Shown in pieces: positions 1 through 8,959 of a DNA stretch of 64,000 nucleotides; the first letter of the stretch is position 1; each line of letters opens with the position of its first letter. The notes under the pieces were generated by a model. That model saw nothing but the letters and a program-made list of their open reading frames with translations, was not told the origin of the DNA and ran no database searches. Both the position numbers and the translations under genes were made by a program. Where the stretch lies: assembly GCA_025455005.1 (NCBI GenBank), contig JALONH010000009.1:37536-101535 (forward strand), in the 5' to 3' direction. This stretch comes from Cytophagaceae bacterium. GTDB lineage: Bacteria > Bacteroidota > Bacteroidia > Cytophagales > Cytophagaceae.

Positions 1-140
1 CTGCTTTTGCCATTATTTTCTACAACTTATTTACTAGCCAAATTGATACATTAACCCATTCTATGGATGAAGTAGGGTTCTCTATCAATCAAACCTTTGC
101 TTCTAAGTATACAGAGAAAAAAGAAACTGTATTAGTTTAA
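1..140 (+). CDS. exbB: ExbB/TolQ/MotA-type proton channel subunit (3' end only)
   Basis: Only the last 45 codons are in the window; the frame is open from base 3 and stops with TAA at 138-140. The residues continue a hydrophobic helix (AIIFYNLFTSQID) and end in a hydrophilic tail, as in the C-terminal helix of MotA/TolQ/ExbB proteins. The assignment leans on context: two ExbD genes and a TonB gene follow directly on the same strand, the standard Bacteroidota order. In the family, ExbB forms the pentameric inner-membrane channel that uses the proton gradient to energise TonB. Confidence 0.8.
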   Translation, partial: AFAIIFYNLFTSQIDTLTHSMDEVGFSINQTFASKYTEKKETVLV

Positions 141-165
141 TCGACTTCGATAGAACGTACAAGTT

Positions 166-771
166 ATGGCAAAATTAAAAGCAAAACGTACTAACATCTC
201 GTTAGACATGACAGCCATGTGTGATATGGCTTTCTTGCTCCTGACCTTCTTTATTCTTACAGCTAAGATGAAGACTCCGGAGCCGGCTAACTTTGATGTT
301 CCGGCCTCAGTTTCGGTTACCAAACTTCCGGAGACGGAAGTATTACGTATCTCGATTTCAAATGATGGTCGCGCCTTCTTCACCATTGCAGAACAGTCTA
401 CCCGCCGCTCGGTTATTTCTACATATTGTAATAATTATAAATTACAATTATCCGAACTTCAAAAACAAAAGTTTGAACTAATGGAAACTTGGGGAATGCC
501 TTCAAAGGATTTACCTGTTTATCTAAATCTTCCGGAGGCTTCAAAAAAGAATTTTCCTCAACGCGGTATACCGGTAGATTCCATTAATAATGAACTAAAA
601 CAGTGGGTAGCTACAGCTGTTACGGTGAATCCAAACTTAAGAATTGCGTTAAAAGGCGACAAAAACACTTCCTATAAAGATTTTCAACAAGTAGTGGATG
701 CGATGCGTCAGATGGGATTATCCAACTTCAGTTTAATCACCAATTTAGAATCCAAACCTACGGAATTATAA
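166..771 (+). CDS. exbD: ExbD/TolR biopolymer transport protein (first copy)
   Basis: A 201-residue protein with a short basic cytoplasmic N-terminus, one membrane helix at about residues 14-33 and a periplasmic domain. Asp20, within TAMCDMAFLLLTFF, is at the position of the proton-carrying Asp of ExbD (Asp25 in E. coli). In the family, ExbD works with ExbB to turn the proton-motive force into movement of TonB. The gene starts 25 bases after the exbB stop and is followed 4 bases later by a second exbD. The periplasmic part is longer than the classical ~140-residue ExbD and holds a polar insert at about residues 85-150, common in this group. Confidence 0.93.
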   Translation: MAKLKAKRTNISLDMTAMCDMAFLLLTFFILTAKMKTPEPANFDVPASVSVTKLPETEVLRISISNDGRAFFTIAEQSTRRSVISTYCNNYKLQLSELQKQKFELMETWGMPSKDLPVYLNLPEASKKNFPQRGIPVDSINNELKQWVATAVTVNPNLRIALKGDKNTSYKDFQQVVDAMRQMGLSNFSLITNLESKPTEL

Positions 772-775
772 TATT

Positions 776-1306
776 ATGGCAGAAATTAATACCTCAGACG
801 GTGGTGGTAAGGGCGGTAAAAAACGCTCTAAAAAAGTATCTACAAAAGTAGATATGACCCCGATGGTGGATTTAGCTTTCTTATTGATTACGTTTTTCAT
901 GTTGGCGACAACTTTGCAAAAGCAACAAATCATGACCTACCGAACGCCACCTATGGAGCAGTCGCCGGATCCGCCGGAATTAAAAGCCTCTAAAGCCATG
1001 ACCATTATTTTGGGTGAAAAAGATAAAGTGTTTTATTATTTCATCGACCAAAGTGGTGTTCCGGAATTCTTTGAAACCGACTATTCTGAAGAAGGCATTC
1101 GTAAAGTTTTACTCGAACGTAAAAAAATAGTTGGTGCAGAACTAAGTGTAGTGGTTAAACCGATGGAAACGTCTACCTACCAAAACTTTGTAGATATGAT
1201 GGACGAATTCGCCATCACCGGAATCGAACGTAAAATATTTGATAAAATTACCGACTTGGATTTGGAATTGGTTGCCAAAGAAGAATCCTTAGAAGCGACC
1301 AAATAA
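776..1306 (+). CDS. exbD: ExbD/TolR biopolymer transport protein (second copy)
   Basis: A 176-residue paralogue of the gene before it. After a Gly/Lys-rich cytoplasmic stretch comes the conserved helix VDMTPMVDLAFLLITFFML, in which Asp32 is the expected proton-carrying residue. The remainder is a periplasmic domain. The two ExbD proteins differ strongly outside the helix, so they may form a hetero-oligomer with the ExbB channel; that is inference. Spacing to both neighbours is 4-5 bases, so this is one operon. The pair upstream of tonB is typical of Bacteroidota. Confidence 0.93.
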   Translation: MAEINTSDGGGKGGKKRSKKVSTKVDMTPMVDLAFLLITFFMLATTLQKQQIMTYRTPPMEQSPDPPELKASKAMTIILGEKDKVFYYFIDQSGVPEFFETDYSEEGIRKVLLERKKIVGAELSVVVKPMETSTYQNFVDMMDEFAITGIERKIFDKITDLDLELVAKEESLEATK

Positions 1307-1311
1307 GCAAC

Positions 1312-2133
1312 ATGGAAACATCTGAATTATATAAAGCCACACTCGACGAAATCGTTTTCGACGATCGAAATAAATATTTTGGAGGATATTTCTTACGTAT
1401 CAATTACAAAAGAAATATTACGGTGGCTTCTTTACTTATCTTCTTGACGTTTTCTTTAGTGGGTGTAGCCATCCATTATAAAATGCAACAAGTGGAGCAA
1501 GTAGAAGAATTAACTTTATTAGAGGTGGACATGACGGCTTTAGAAACTAAGCCTATTGAACCGGAACAAAAAGAATTACCACCGCCCCCTCCGCCACCAA
1601 AGGTAGAGCCTCCTAAAATAGAGTTAGTGAAATTCGTACCTCCGGTCATTAAACCGGATAATATGGTTCAAAATGAAGAACCTATTAAAAAAGACACGGA
1701 ATTAGAAAATGTTCAAACCGGTAATAAGAACCAAGAAGGTGAAAAAAGTTTGAACAATTTGAACGTGGAAGAAACCGATGATGGTGTTATCGGTGGTAGC
1801 GGCCAAGATACAAAGGTTTATGATTTCGTTGAAGAACGCCCTACCTTCGAAGGGGATAATACCGGTGAAGCGTTTCGTAAATATTTGATGAACCGCATCA
1901 TGTATCCGGAAGCAGCTAAAGCCAAAGGAATTACCGGAGTAGTATATGTTGAATATACAGTAACGTCTGCCGGTGATGTTACCAATGTACGCGTAGTACG
2001 GGGTATACCTGAATTAAACGAAGCCGCAATGGACGCATTCAAAAAGAAAATGCCAAAATTTAGTCCGGGAAAAAATAATGGTACTGCAGTTAACGTTAAA
2101 CAAGTGGTTCCTATTGAATTTAGATTAAAATAA
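1312..2133 (+). CDS. tonB: TonB energy transducer
   Basis: A 273-residue protein with a cytoplasmic N-terminus of about 36 residues, a membrane helix at about 37-55, a proline-rich spacer (eight-residue run PPPPPPPK at about 91-98) and a C-terminal TonB domain at about 178-273. The domain has the signature YPEAAKAKGITGVVYVEYTV. In the family, TonB spans the periplasm and pulls open TonB-dependent outer-membrane receptors such as SusC-type importers. The long cytoplasmic N-terminus (ELYKATLDEIVFDDRNKYFG) is the form often seen in Bacteroidota. It is co-directional and tightly spaced with the exbBDD genes. Confidence 0.95.
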   Translation: METSELYKATLDEIVFDDRNKYFGGYFLRINYKRNITVASLLIFLTFSLVGVAIHYKMQQVEQVEELTLLEVDMTALETKPIEPEQKELPPPPPPPKVEPPKIELVKFVPPVIKPDNMVQNEEPIKKDTELENVQTGNKNQEGEKSLNNLNVEETDDGVIGGSGQDTKVYDFVEERPTFEGDNTGEAFRKYLMNRIMYPEAAKAKGITGVVYVEYTVTSAGDVTNVRVVRGIPELNEAAMDAFKKKMPKFSPGKNNGTAVNVKQVVPIEFRLK

Positions 2134-2143
2134 ACTCTCCTCG

Positions 2144-2341
2144 GTGAAAAATATTCTTATAGCATTTCGCTTAGCCATGGCCGTTATTTACACGGCCATT
2201 GGCATTTATTTACTCGTTCATCCCCGTGCCATTGATTGGGTTATCGGTGCTGAATATGCTCCGTATTTAGGTGGATTTTTTATCTTCTTTGGTGTCTTTA
2301 GAGGCTACCGGGCTTGGTTCATCGATCGCGTTGAAAAATAA
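2144..2341 (+). CDS. Small two-helix membrane protein
   Basis: A 65-residue protein starting with GTG, 10 bases after the tonB stop and 3 bases before the next gene, so it is placed inside the operon. Two hydrophobic segments are visible at about residues 5-25 and 37-54, with a short basic tail. It matches no family I can name. Its position between tonB and the PstS-like gene suggests a membrane accessory role, which is inference only. Confidence 0.7.
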   Translation: MKNILIAFRLAMAVIYTAIGIYLLVHPRAIDWVIGAEYAPYLGGFFIFFGVFRGYRAWFIDRVEK

Positions 2342-2344
2342 ATT

Positions 2345-3235
2345 ATGCTCCGTGGAATTTGGTATATCTTATTGGTTTGTCTGAGCAGTTGTTCTACACC
2401 GGATTCTACTAAATCTATATCCACAGCTTCTACTCCGGATACTTTTTTTGTAAGCGTAGATCCTTCATGGGAAGGCTTACTATCTAATTGGGCCAGCACA
2501 TACAATGCACTGAATACCTATCAATACATTCAAGTTCGAGTCCTTCCGGAAAAAGAAGTAGCACAGCAATTCTTTTCCAATTCGATTCCCGTTGCGTTCT
2601 TGAGTAGAGGACTCTCCATCGAAGAACAGAATTATTTAGTCAGCAAAAAAAGATTTATCGATAGGGATACCGTAGCTTACGATGCGATTGCTTGCATAGT
2701 ACCGCTAAGTTTTCCGGATTCTATGTTACGATTGGAAGATGTTCAATCACTATTTCAAACCGGTAAATGGAAATCAAAAGAGTATTCGTTGGTCTTTAAC
2801 AGCAATGGCGGGGCTGTACCGTACTATTTAGAAACATTCTTGGGGAAACCTTCGTCATCCTCTCATTTGTATGCGGTAGGTTCAGATGAACAAATAATAG
2901 AAAAAGTTAAAAATTCAACTGCCACCATTGGTTTTATTTCCTCTTATAAACTTTCGGATGCACAAAATCCGAAACATCGTGCGTTAGCACAAGGAATAAA
3001 AGTATTAGGTCTTTGGAATAACGAAAAAAAACAAGCCATTTGGCCGGTTCAAGAACATATTTATACCCAATGGTATCCTTTGGTACGACCTTTGGTATTC
3101 TTAAATTATGATCGAAAAGAGGGGATAGGAACATCCTTTATTTCCTTTATTCGAGAAGAGCGAGGGCAGCGTATCGTGTTAAAAGCCGGGTTGCTTCCAC
3201 ACGAAATGCCTGCGCGGATAGTATCGATTCAATAA
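2345..3235 (+). CDS. PstS-like phosphate-type substrate-binding lipoprotein
   Basis: A 296-residue protein with a lipoprotein signal: a hydrophobic N-terminus, then the lipobox LSSC with the modified Cys at residue 16. The body has the layout of the PstS/PBP-like family, including an N-terminal strand-helix region and a late TIGFISSYKLSD segment similar to the G(A)IGY motif of phosphate-binding proteins. No pstCAB genes are nearby. In this TonB operon such PstS-like lipoproteins are common in Bacteroidota and their ligand is unproven. The following TPR gene starts 9 bases after its stop. Confidence 0.78.
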   Translation: MLRGIWYILLVCLSSCSTPDSTKSISTASTPDTFFVSVDPSWEGLLSNWASTYNALNTYQYIQVRVLPEKEVAQQFFSNSIPVAFLSRGLSIEEQNYLVSKKRFIDRDTVAYDAIACIVPLSFPDSMLRLEDVQSLFQTGKWKSKEYSLVFNSNGGAVPYYLETFLGKPSSSSHLYAVGSDEQIIEKVKNSTATIGFISSYKLSDAQNPKHRALAQGIKVLGLWNNEKKQAIWPVQEHIYTQWYPLVRPLVFLNYDRKEGIGTSFISFIREERGQRIVLKAGLLPHEMPARIVSIQ

Positions 3236-3244
3236 ACAACACGT

Positions 3245-4819
3245 ATGAAAACAACACTTTGGCTTAGTTTAGCCTCTTTATCCTGGATGACGGCACTCCA
3301 TGCACAATCCGACAAAGCTGCATTACACGTTGAAAAAGAACAATACAATGCAGCCACTTCTATCTACAAAGGATTACTTAAATCTGATCCTAAAAAAGCA
3401 GCTGAATATTACTATTACTTAGGTGATATCGCTTGGAGAAAAGACAAACAAGATTCCGCTAAATATTATTTTATGGAAGGGGTGAAACTCGACGAAACGC
3501 AGGCCCTAAACTATGTAGGAATTGGCAAGTCCACCTTTTCATCCAATAAAGTGGAAAGTTCTAAAAGCTTTGAAAAAGCCATCGCGCTGGTATCGCCCAA
3601 AAACGCTTTGATTCCGGAAGCCATTGCCGAAGCCTATATACTGAATGGTACCGAAAAATCTGACTTTGTCAAAGCTGTTGACTATTTACAAAAAGTAATT
3701 CTCAACGATCCTAAACGCATCAGTCCCCAAATTTTGTTAGGGGATGCGTATGGCAAATTAAATGAAGGTTCTAAACAAGCCGAAGCGTATAATAGAGCTC
3801 AATATTTACTGGAGCAAACACCTTCTCCTTTGCTAAAATTAAAGTTTGGGAAAATGTATGCAAACGTTCGAAATTTTGATTTAGCAGTGAAATACTATAA
3901 CGAAGGGTTAGCTCTTGATCCCACTTATGGCCCTATTTATCGGGAGTTAGGCGATTTATATTCCCGCTTTAAGATGTATGATAAAGCCATCACGAACTAT
4001 GAAAACTACTTAAAAAACATTGATAAAAATCAAGATGTAGAGTTTAAGTATGCGTATTTCTTATACCAAAGTAAAGATTTTACTAAATCGTACGAAATCC
4101 TTCAACAACTGGAAGCGGCTAAATATTCGAATAAACAAATGGTTCGACTAAAAGCATACGTGTTGTATGAAAAAGGCTCCTATGCAGAATCATTACAACA
4201 GTTTGAAACCTTGTTTTCTACCTTTCAAGTAAATGAGATTTCAGCTCGTGACTATGAATTTAATGGTAAGGCGCTTATTCAATCTAAAAAAGAAGAAGAA
4301 GGAGTTAAGTATTTACAATTAGCCATGCAAAAAGATACCACTCGTTTAGATTTGTGTACTGATATTGCAAATTATTATGTGAAGAAAGAGGATTATCCAC
4401 AAGCCATACAATACTTAACCAAACAAGTGAACGGCAATCCTAAAGACGCTTCCGGTGTGAATGCCTTAGGGATGGTTTATTATTATGCCGGAAATTATTC
4501 CAAATCCGATTCTGTTTTTACCATCTTAACTATTTTAAAACCGAATAGTATCACCGGATATTTGTACAAAGCACGATCTCAATCCCAACTGGATCCGGAA
4601 TTAAAAACCGGATTGGCCAAGTCTACTTATGAAAAAGTAATTGAATTAGCAGCTGCTAATACTGAAAAATATAAAAAGGAATTGATTGAATCGTATGAGT
4701 ATATAGGCTATTACTACGTGACCCAAAAAGATAAAACTAATGCCGATATTCAATGGAATAAAGTCTTACTCTTAGACCCGGCCAATACCAAAGCCAAAAA
4801 TGGCTTGTTAATGAAATAA
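3245..4819 (+). CDS. Periplasmic tetratricopeptide-repeat protein
   Basis: A 524-residue protein with a signal peptide ending ALHAQ at about residue 21. The rest is a chain of about ten TPR-like helical hairpins, for example AEAYNRAQYLLEQTPSPLLK and AVKYYNEGLALDPTYGPIYR. TPR proteins act as scaffolds for protein contacts. As the last gene of the exbBDD-tonB-pstS operon it is probably a periplasmic partner of the TonB machinery, which is inference from context. A strong terminator hairpin follows 7 bases after the stop, closing the operon. Confidence 0.85.
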   Translation: MKTTLWLSLASLSWMTALHAQSDKAALHVEKEQYNAATSIYKGLLKSDPKKAAEYYYYLGDIAWRKDKQDSAKYYFMEGVKLDETQALNYVGIGKSTFSSNKVESSKSFEKAIALVSPKNALIPEAIAEAYILNGTEKSDFVKAVDYLQKVILNDPKRISPQILLGDAYGKLNEGSKQAEAYNRAQYLLEQTPSPLLKLKFGKMYANVRNFDLAVKYYNEGLALDPTYGPIYRELGDLYSRFKMYDKAITNYENYLKNIDKNQDVEFKYAYFLYQSKDFTKSYEILQQLEAAKYSNKQMVRLKAYVLYEKGSYAESLQQFETLFSTFQVNEISARDYEFNGKALIQSKKEEEGVKYLQLAMQKDTTRLDLCTDIANYYVKKEDYPQAIQYLTKQVNGNPKDASGVNALGMVYYYAGNYSKSDSVFTILTILKPNSITGYLYKARSQSQLDPELKTGLAKSTYEKVIELAAANTEKYKKELIESYEYIGYYYVTQKDKTNADIQWNKVLLLDPANTKAKNGLLMK

Positions 4820-4826
4820 TCTTCTT

Positions 4827-4856
4827 AGCCGTTCTCTGTGAGAACGGCTTTTTTTT
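4827..4856 (+). terminator. Rho-independent terminator of the exb-tonB operon
   Basis: A perfect 10-bp stem (AGCCGTTCTC at 4827-4836, GAGAACGGCT at 4840-4849) with a 3-base loop is followed by a run of eight T. Confidence 0.9.
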
Positions 4857-4874
4857 ATCTATATTGAATCAGAT

Positions 4875-4911
4875 GCATAAAGTAGGGGTGCAACGATTTG
4901 CGATTTTATGC
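4875..4911 (+). promoter_or_regulatory. Two-tier inverted repeat upstream of the TerB-patatin pair
   Basis: Outer arms GCATAAA (4875-4881) and TTTATGC (4905-4911) enclose inner arms GCAA (4890-4893) and TTGC (4898-4901) around the loop CGAT. No T-run follows, so it is not a terminator. It lies 30 bases before the next start codon, where an operator or a leader hairpin could act. No regulator is assigned. Confidence 0.35.
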
Positions 4912-4940
4912 GTTAGTATAATAAAATACGTAAAATTTTT

Positions 4941-5315
4941 ATGGCAAAAGAAAACATACATAGAGCCATGGGGAGTTTGGCTTATGCTATTGCAATAGCG
5001 GATGGGACTATTCAACCCGATGAGAAAAAAACGATTATTAATCTGGCGTTAAAGGAATTTAAAATGTCCGATACCGACAATGAATGGATTAATAACATGT
5101 TTAACCATCTAGAAAAACAAAAAATAGGTTTGGAAGATGCCTATAATTATGCATTGGATACATTAGAGGCTAATCGGTATGATTTTGATTTTGATGCTGG
5201 TATGAAAGAAAAATGTATCGTCTTTATGCGTAAAGTAGCCGATGCTTTTGGAGATGTAGACCGACAAGAACAATCATTGATAGAACGCTTTCAAGAAGAT
5301 ATGGCTAAGTTTTGA
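4941..5315 (+). CDS. TerB-like helical protein
   Basis: A 124-residue protein made of helices. The segment LAYAIAIADGTIQPDEKKTI resembles the TerB/tellurite-resistance fold signature, in which acidic residues may bind metal, and a second acidic site lies around FGDVDRQEQ near residue 108. TerB-like domains occur in tellurite resistance, stress and membrane-linked modules; the function here is not known. It starts after an inverted repeat, and its stop is separated by a single base from the patatin gene, so the two are almost certainly translated together. Only one TerB-like domain is present, and no terC or terD genes are nearby. Confidence 0.7.
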   Translation: MAKENIHRAMGSLAYAIAIADGTIQPDEKKTIINLALKEFKMSDTDNEWINNMFNHLEKQKIGLEDAYNYALDTLEANRYDFDFDAGMKEKCIVFMRKVADAFGDVDRQEQSLIERFQEDMAKF

Positions 5316-5316
5316 G

Positions 5317-6366
5317 ATGACTGCCCGACGAAAAATATTAAGCATAGATGGTGGCGGTATCCGAGGGATTTTACCCGCCACCATTTTGGCTTATATAGAG
5401 AAACGGTTACAAGAAAAAACGAAGAATCCACATACTCGATTACAAGAATATTTTGATTTTTTTTCCGGAACGAGTACCGGAGCTATTTTAATTTCTACGT
5501 ATTTATATCCCTCTCGCAGTTCTGCTTCTTCAAAATATACCGCCCAAGACGCTTTAAACATATATTTAAAATGTGGGTCCTCTATATTTGAGCGGAGTTG
5601 GGTAGATAAGTTAAGATCTCTGGGAGGTTTGTGGAAAGAGCGATACGATGCAGGTCCTTTGGAAAAATACCTTAAACTTTTTTTTAAAGACACCTCTCTT
5701 AAAAATTTATTACAACCTTGTCTTTTGACCTCTTATGATATTGAGAAAAAGTCGTATCATTTTTTTAAAACGTATGCTGCCCTAGTATCCCCTAAGGATA
5801 ACTTTACCGTTCAAGATGCTTGTAGAGCTAGTTCAGCCGCACCTACTTTTTTTTCCCCGGCTCATATTCTAAATGAAATGGGAACATCATTTACGTTGGT
5901 CGATGGTGCCGTATTGGCAAATAACCCCGGATTATGTGCTTTGACAGAAGCAATCGATTATTATTCTACAGCTGAGCATACTAAATATAACATCGTTGAT
6001 TTTGAATTGTATTCATTTGGAACGGCTAAAAACCAACAAACCTATACGTATGACCAAGTTAAAGAATGGGGCGGAATTGGATGGTTATTGCCTATTTTAG
6101 ATATTATGATGTCAGGAGTCTCTGAAGTAAGCGAGCGTCAATTAAACATCCTCTATTCCGCATCCGATGGCTTATACCATAGAATACAACCCTCCTTATC
6201 TGAAGCAATAGGAGATATGGATGCCGCAACCCCAGAAAATATTCAAGCGTTACAAAACGATGCTTGGTCTTACATACATTCCAATAGTGCCTATTTAGAA
6301 GATCTAATGGACCATTGGATTGCAACAAAACCTAAGCGTTCACCCTTAACGGCCTCAATGGTTTAA
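5317..6366 (+). CDS. Patatin-like phospholipase
   Basis: A 349-residue cytosolic lipid acyl hydrolase of the patatin family. The oxyanion-hole motif is DGGGIRG (residues 11-17), the nucleophile is Ser53 in GTSTG, and the dyad Asp196 sits in VDGAVLANNPG. There is no signal peptide. The family cleaves acyl chains from membrane phospholipids with a Ser-Asp dyad. The gene starts one base after the TerB-like gene and the next gene begins 5 bases after its stop. Similar N-terminal patatin domains serve as effectors in CBASS anti-phage systems, but no CD-NTase gene is adjacent, so a general lipase role is equally possible. Confidence 0.9.
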   Translation: MTARRKILSIDGGGIRGILPATILAYIEKRLQEKTKNPHTRLQEYFDFFSGTSTGAILISTYLYPSRSSASSKYTAQDALNIYLKCGSSIFERSWVDKLRSLGGLWKERYDAGPLEKYLKLFFKDTSLKNLLQPCLLTSYDIEKKSYHFFKTYAALVSPKDNFTVQDACRASSAAPTFFSPAHILNEMGTSFTLVDGAVLANNPGLCALTEAIDYYSTAEHTKYNIVDFELYSFGTAKNQQTYTYDQVKEWGGIGWLLPILDIMMSGVSEVSERQLNILYSASDGLYHRIQPSLSEAIGDMDAATPENIQALQNDAWSYIHSNSAYLEDLMDHWIATKPKRSPLTASMV

Positions 6367-6370
6367 TACT

Positions 6371-7891
6371 ATGTGGGTACTTCGGTATGTATTCCTATTA
6401 CTCTTGATTCCGGCTATGGGACAATCTCCGACAGCCCGACAACCTAAATTGGTTAATCCATCTTTACAATCTTTAGGTACACCCATAAATACCTTAGCCT
6501 ATTCAGAATTTGCTCCTACCATCAGTGCGGATGGAACAACTTTAATTTTTGAATCCGACCGCAGTGGACGTTGGCGATTGTATTCTTCTTATTTAATTAG
6601 ACCCGGTGTCTGGTCCGACCCTAAGGACTTAGAAGCCATTAACAATAAAGTGGAACCCGGCGATTTTTTGGGTGGACCTTGTTTGAGCTATGACGGGACT
6701 AAGTTGTATTTCACTTCCAACATGAAAGGAAGTGTAGGAGGAGTCGATATTTGGGTAAGTGAAAAAATAAACGATCAATGGCAAGCCCCCAAAAATTTAG
6801 GTCGCACCATAAACAGTGTTGGTTATGATGGTTTTCCCTCTCTTTCTCCCGATGGAAAAAAAATCTATTTCATGCGCGAAGGAGTAAAAAATAGTCCAAC
6901 CGGCCAACGGTGTTGTGTTCTAATGGTAGCAGAAAAACGCGGCGCTTTTTTTATTAACCCAAAACCATTGCCGGCACCCATCAATACAGGTTGTGAAGGT
7001 TATCCGCGCATTATGGCAGATGGCAAAACACTTATCTTCTCCTCTTGGCGCACCGGAGGTAAAGGAGGATACGATTTATACCAATCCAAATTAAAAGGTC
7101 AAATTTGGGAAACTCCCGTACCGATGGATTTTATTAATTCTCCCATGGATGACGAGTTAATCTCTGTCCCGGCCAGTGGCGATGTTATTTATTTGTCCAA
7201 CACCATGAGTAATAATAAAGATGACATTTACCGTTTACCCTTACCCAAAGAATTTCAACCGGAAAAAGTTGTAATGGTAGAAGGCGTCGTTCAAAACGAA
7301 GCTACCGGTGCGCCAATGCCCGCTACCATTAAAGTAAGTAATATAAAAACGAAAGAGAAACTGTACGAAGTAACCAACGATTCCCTATCAGGACGATATG
7401 CTTTGTATTTAGAAAAAGGAAAAAAATATGATGTATCGGTTACAAGCAAAGGATATAGTTTTCAATCGGAAGTGTATGACTTGCAAACTCAAATTCCGGA
7501 TAAACAACCGGTAATAAAAGATATCGTTCTGGAGCCTTTAAAACTGAATGCAACGTTTCGGTTGAATAATATATTCTTTGAATTTGATTCAGCTTCATTA
7601 AATAAAGAATCTGAATTAGAGTTATATCGAGTAGTTGAATTGATGAATAGTAACCCCACTATGGTAGTAGAAATATCGGCACATACCGATGATATGGGTA
7701 GTGATGCCTATAATCTAAAGTTGTCACAGTTGCGCGCAGAATCTGTCGTCCGTTTCTTAAGTACACATGGAATCAGTTATGCCCGCTTAGTTCCTAAAGG
7801 TTATGGTGAAACAACTCCCGCAGTATCAAACGATTCAGACACCAACCGTGCGTTAAATAGAAGAGTAGAGTTTAAAATTATTCGTTTATAA
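6371..7891 (+). CDS. OmpA-family protein with PD40 propeller
   Basis: A 506-residue envelope protein. A signal peptide (to about residue 18) is followed by WD40-like PD40 repeats (motifs such as LSYDGTKLYFTSN and LSPDGKKIYFMRE), a carboxypeptidase-regulatory-like fold around residues 297-385, and an OmpA C-terminal domain at about 395-506 containing the peptidoglycan-binding signature around AHTDDMGSDAYNLKLSQLRA. The family anchors outer-membrane-associated proteins to the cell wall, and in Bacteroidota related proteins accompany gliding or secretion systems. No type IX secretion genes are adjacent, so the exact role is open. It closely follows the patatin gene. Confidence 0.9.
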   Translation: MWVLRYVFLLLLIPAMGQSPTARQPKLVNPSLQSLGTPINTLAYSEFAPTISADGTTLIFESDRSGRWRLYSSYLIRPGVWSDPKDLEAINNKVEPGDFLGGPCLSYDGTKLYFTSNMKGSVGGVDIWVSEKINDQWQAPKNLGRTINSVGYDGFPSLSPDGKKIYFMREGVKNSPTGQRCCVLMVAEKRGAFFINPKPLPAPINTGCEGYPRIMADGKTLIFSSWRTGGKGGYDLYQSKLKGQIWETPVPMDFINSPMDDELISVPASGDVIYLSNTMSNNKDDIYRLPLPKEFQPEKVVMVEGVVQNEATGAPMPATIKVSNIKTKEKLYEVTNDSLSGRYALYLEKGKKYDVSVTSKGYSFQSEVYDLQTQIPDKQPVIKDIVLEPLKLNATFRLNNIFFEFDSASLNKESELELYRVVELMNSNPTMVVEISAHTDDMGSDAYNLKLSQLRAESVVRFLSTHGISYARLVPKGYGETTPAVSNDSDTNRALNRRVEFKIIRL

Positions 7892-7900
7892 TAGATTTCC

Positions 7901-8959
7901 TTGTCCACTTTTGTTCCCATAAAAACGGCCATCATAGGTATCGGTCGTTCTGCTCAAGTTTTTCATATTCCGTTTTTACAACAGGTTCCCGGTTTCGATT
8001 GGGTCGCAGGTGTAGAGCGAACGACGGATGTTCTTTCTACTTCCTTTCCTAAGGTACGTTCCTACCGATTAAGCAAAGCACTATGGGAGAATGAGCAACC
8101 GGAATTGGTCATTCTAACTACGCCTAACATTACACATGAAACTTATATACTGGAGTGTTTAGAAAACGGAGCGCATGTTTTGGTTGACAAACCGATGGTG
8201 GTCCGTTCGTCTGAAATGAAACGATGCATAGAAAAAGCCAAAGCTTGTCAACGTCATATTTTTGTATTTCAAAATCGACGGTGGGACAGCGATTGGTTAA
8301 CGCTACAACAAATTATAAAAAGGGATCTATTAGGACCGATTGAATCGATAGAATCCCGTATGGATCGGTATCGACCTGAACCCAGACTAAGCTATTGGAA
8401 AGAATCATCAGCCTTAGGAAATGGCCTATGGTACGATTTAGGGGCCCATCTGTTAGACCAACCGTTTAGTGAATGGGGGTTACCGGATAGTATTGAAGCC
8501 GAGTTGCGCATTCAACGACCACAAGCTCAAGGTGTGGATTGGATGGAGGTCGTTTTACATTATTCATCGAATACCCACCCTCAAAAAATTCTGCTACATG
8601 CAGACATGTTACAATCTCAACCCACACCACGGTGGAAGGTAGAAGGAGATTTAGGAACATGGATTAAAATGGAATGGGATAAACAAGAAGCCGCTTTGGC
8701 AGCCGGCACTTTTTTTACCAATAGAAGTTCCGCACAAGATACACTAGAATCCTATGGTACATTGTCCGACTTTAAAGGGAATAAGACTATTTTCCCATCG
8801 GTAGAAGGGGATTATAGTTCTATCTATCGGTCCATTGTCGGTACGTTACGAGAGAATAAAAAATTTCCGGTATCTTTGGAACAGATTGAATCGGTGGTGT
8901 ACTGGTTAGAAAAAATTCAACAGGAAGCAGTTCATCAAAAAGTAGTGTGGAAACTATGA
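7901..8959 (+). CDS. Gfo/Idh/MocA family oxidoreductase
   Basis: A 352-residue NAD(P)-dependent dehydrogenase. The N-terminal Rossmann fold begins AIIGIGRSAQVFHIP, the conserved Lys is Lys97 in VDKPMV, and a catalytic-type His is in YDLGAHLLDQ near residue 186. The start is TTG at 7901; no ATG lies upstream of the Rossmann strand within the open frame. The substrate, usually a sugar or inositol derivative, cannot be told from the sequence. Its stop overlaps the next gene in an ATGA arrangement, indicating translational coupling. Confidence 0.9.
   Translation: MSTFVPIKTAIIGIGRSAQVFHIPFLQQVPGFDWVAGVERTTDVLSTSFPKVRSYRLSKALWENEQPELVILTTPNITHETYILECLENGAHVLVDKPMVVRSSEMKRCIEKAKACQRHIFVFQNRRWDSDWLTLQQIIKRDLLGPIESIESRMDRYRPEPRLSYWKESSALGNGLWYDLGAHLLDQPFSEWGLPDSIEAELRIQRPQAQGVDWMEVVLHYSSNTHPQKILLHADMLQSQPTPRWKVEGDLGTWIKMEWDKQEAALAAGTFFTNRSSAQDTLESYGTLSDFKGNKTIFPSVEGDYSSIYRSIVGTLRENKKFPVSLEQIESVVYWLEKIQQEAVHQKVVWKL

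Noticed and set aside
5317..6366. CapV-type CBASS effector reading of the patatin gene
   Set aside because: No CD-NTase, ubiquitin-like or HORMA/TRIP13 genes are nearby, and the patatin motifs alone do not distinguish an effector from a general lipase.
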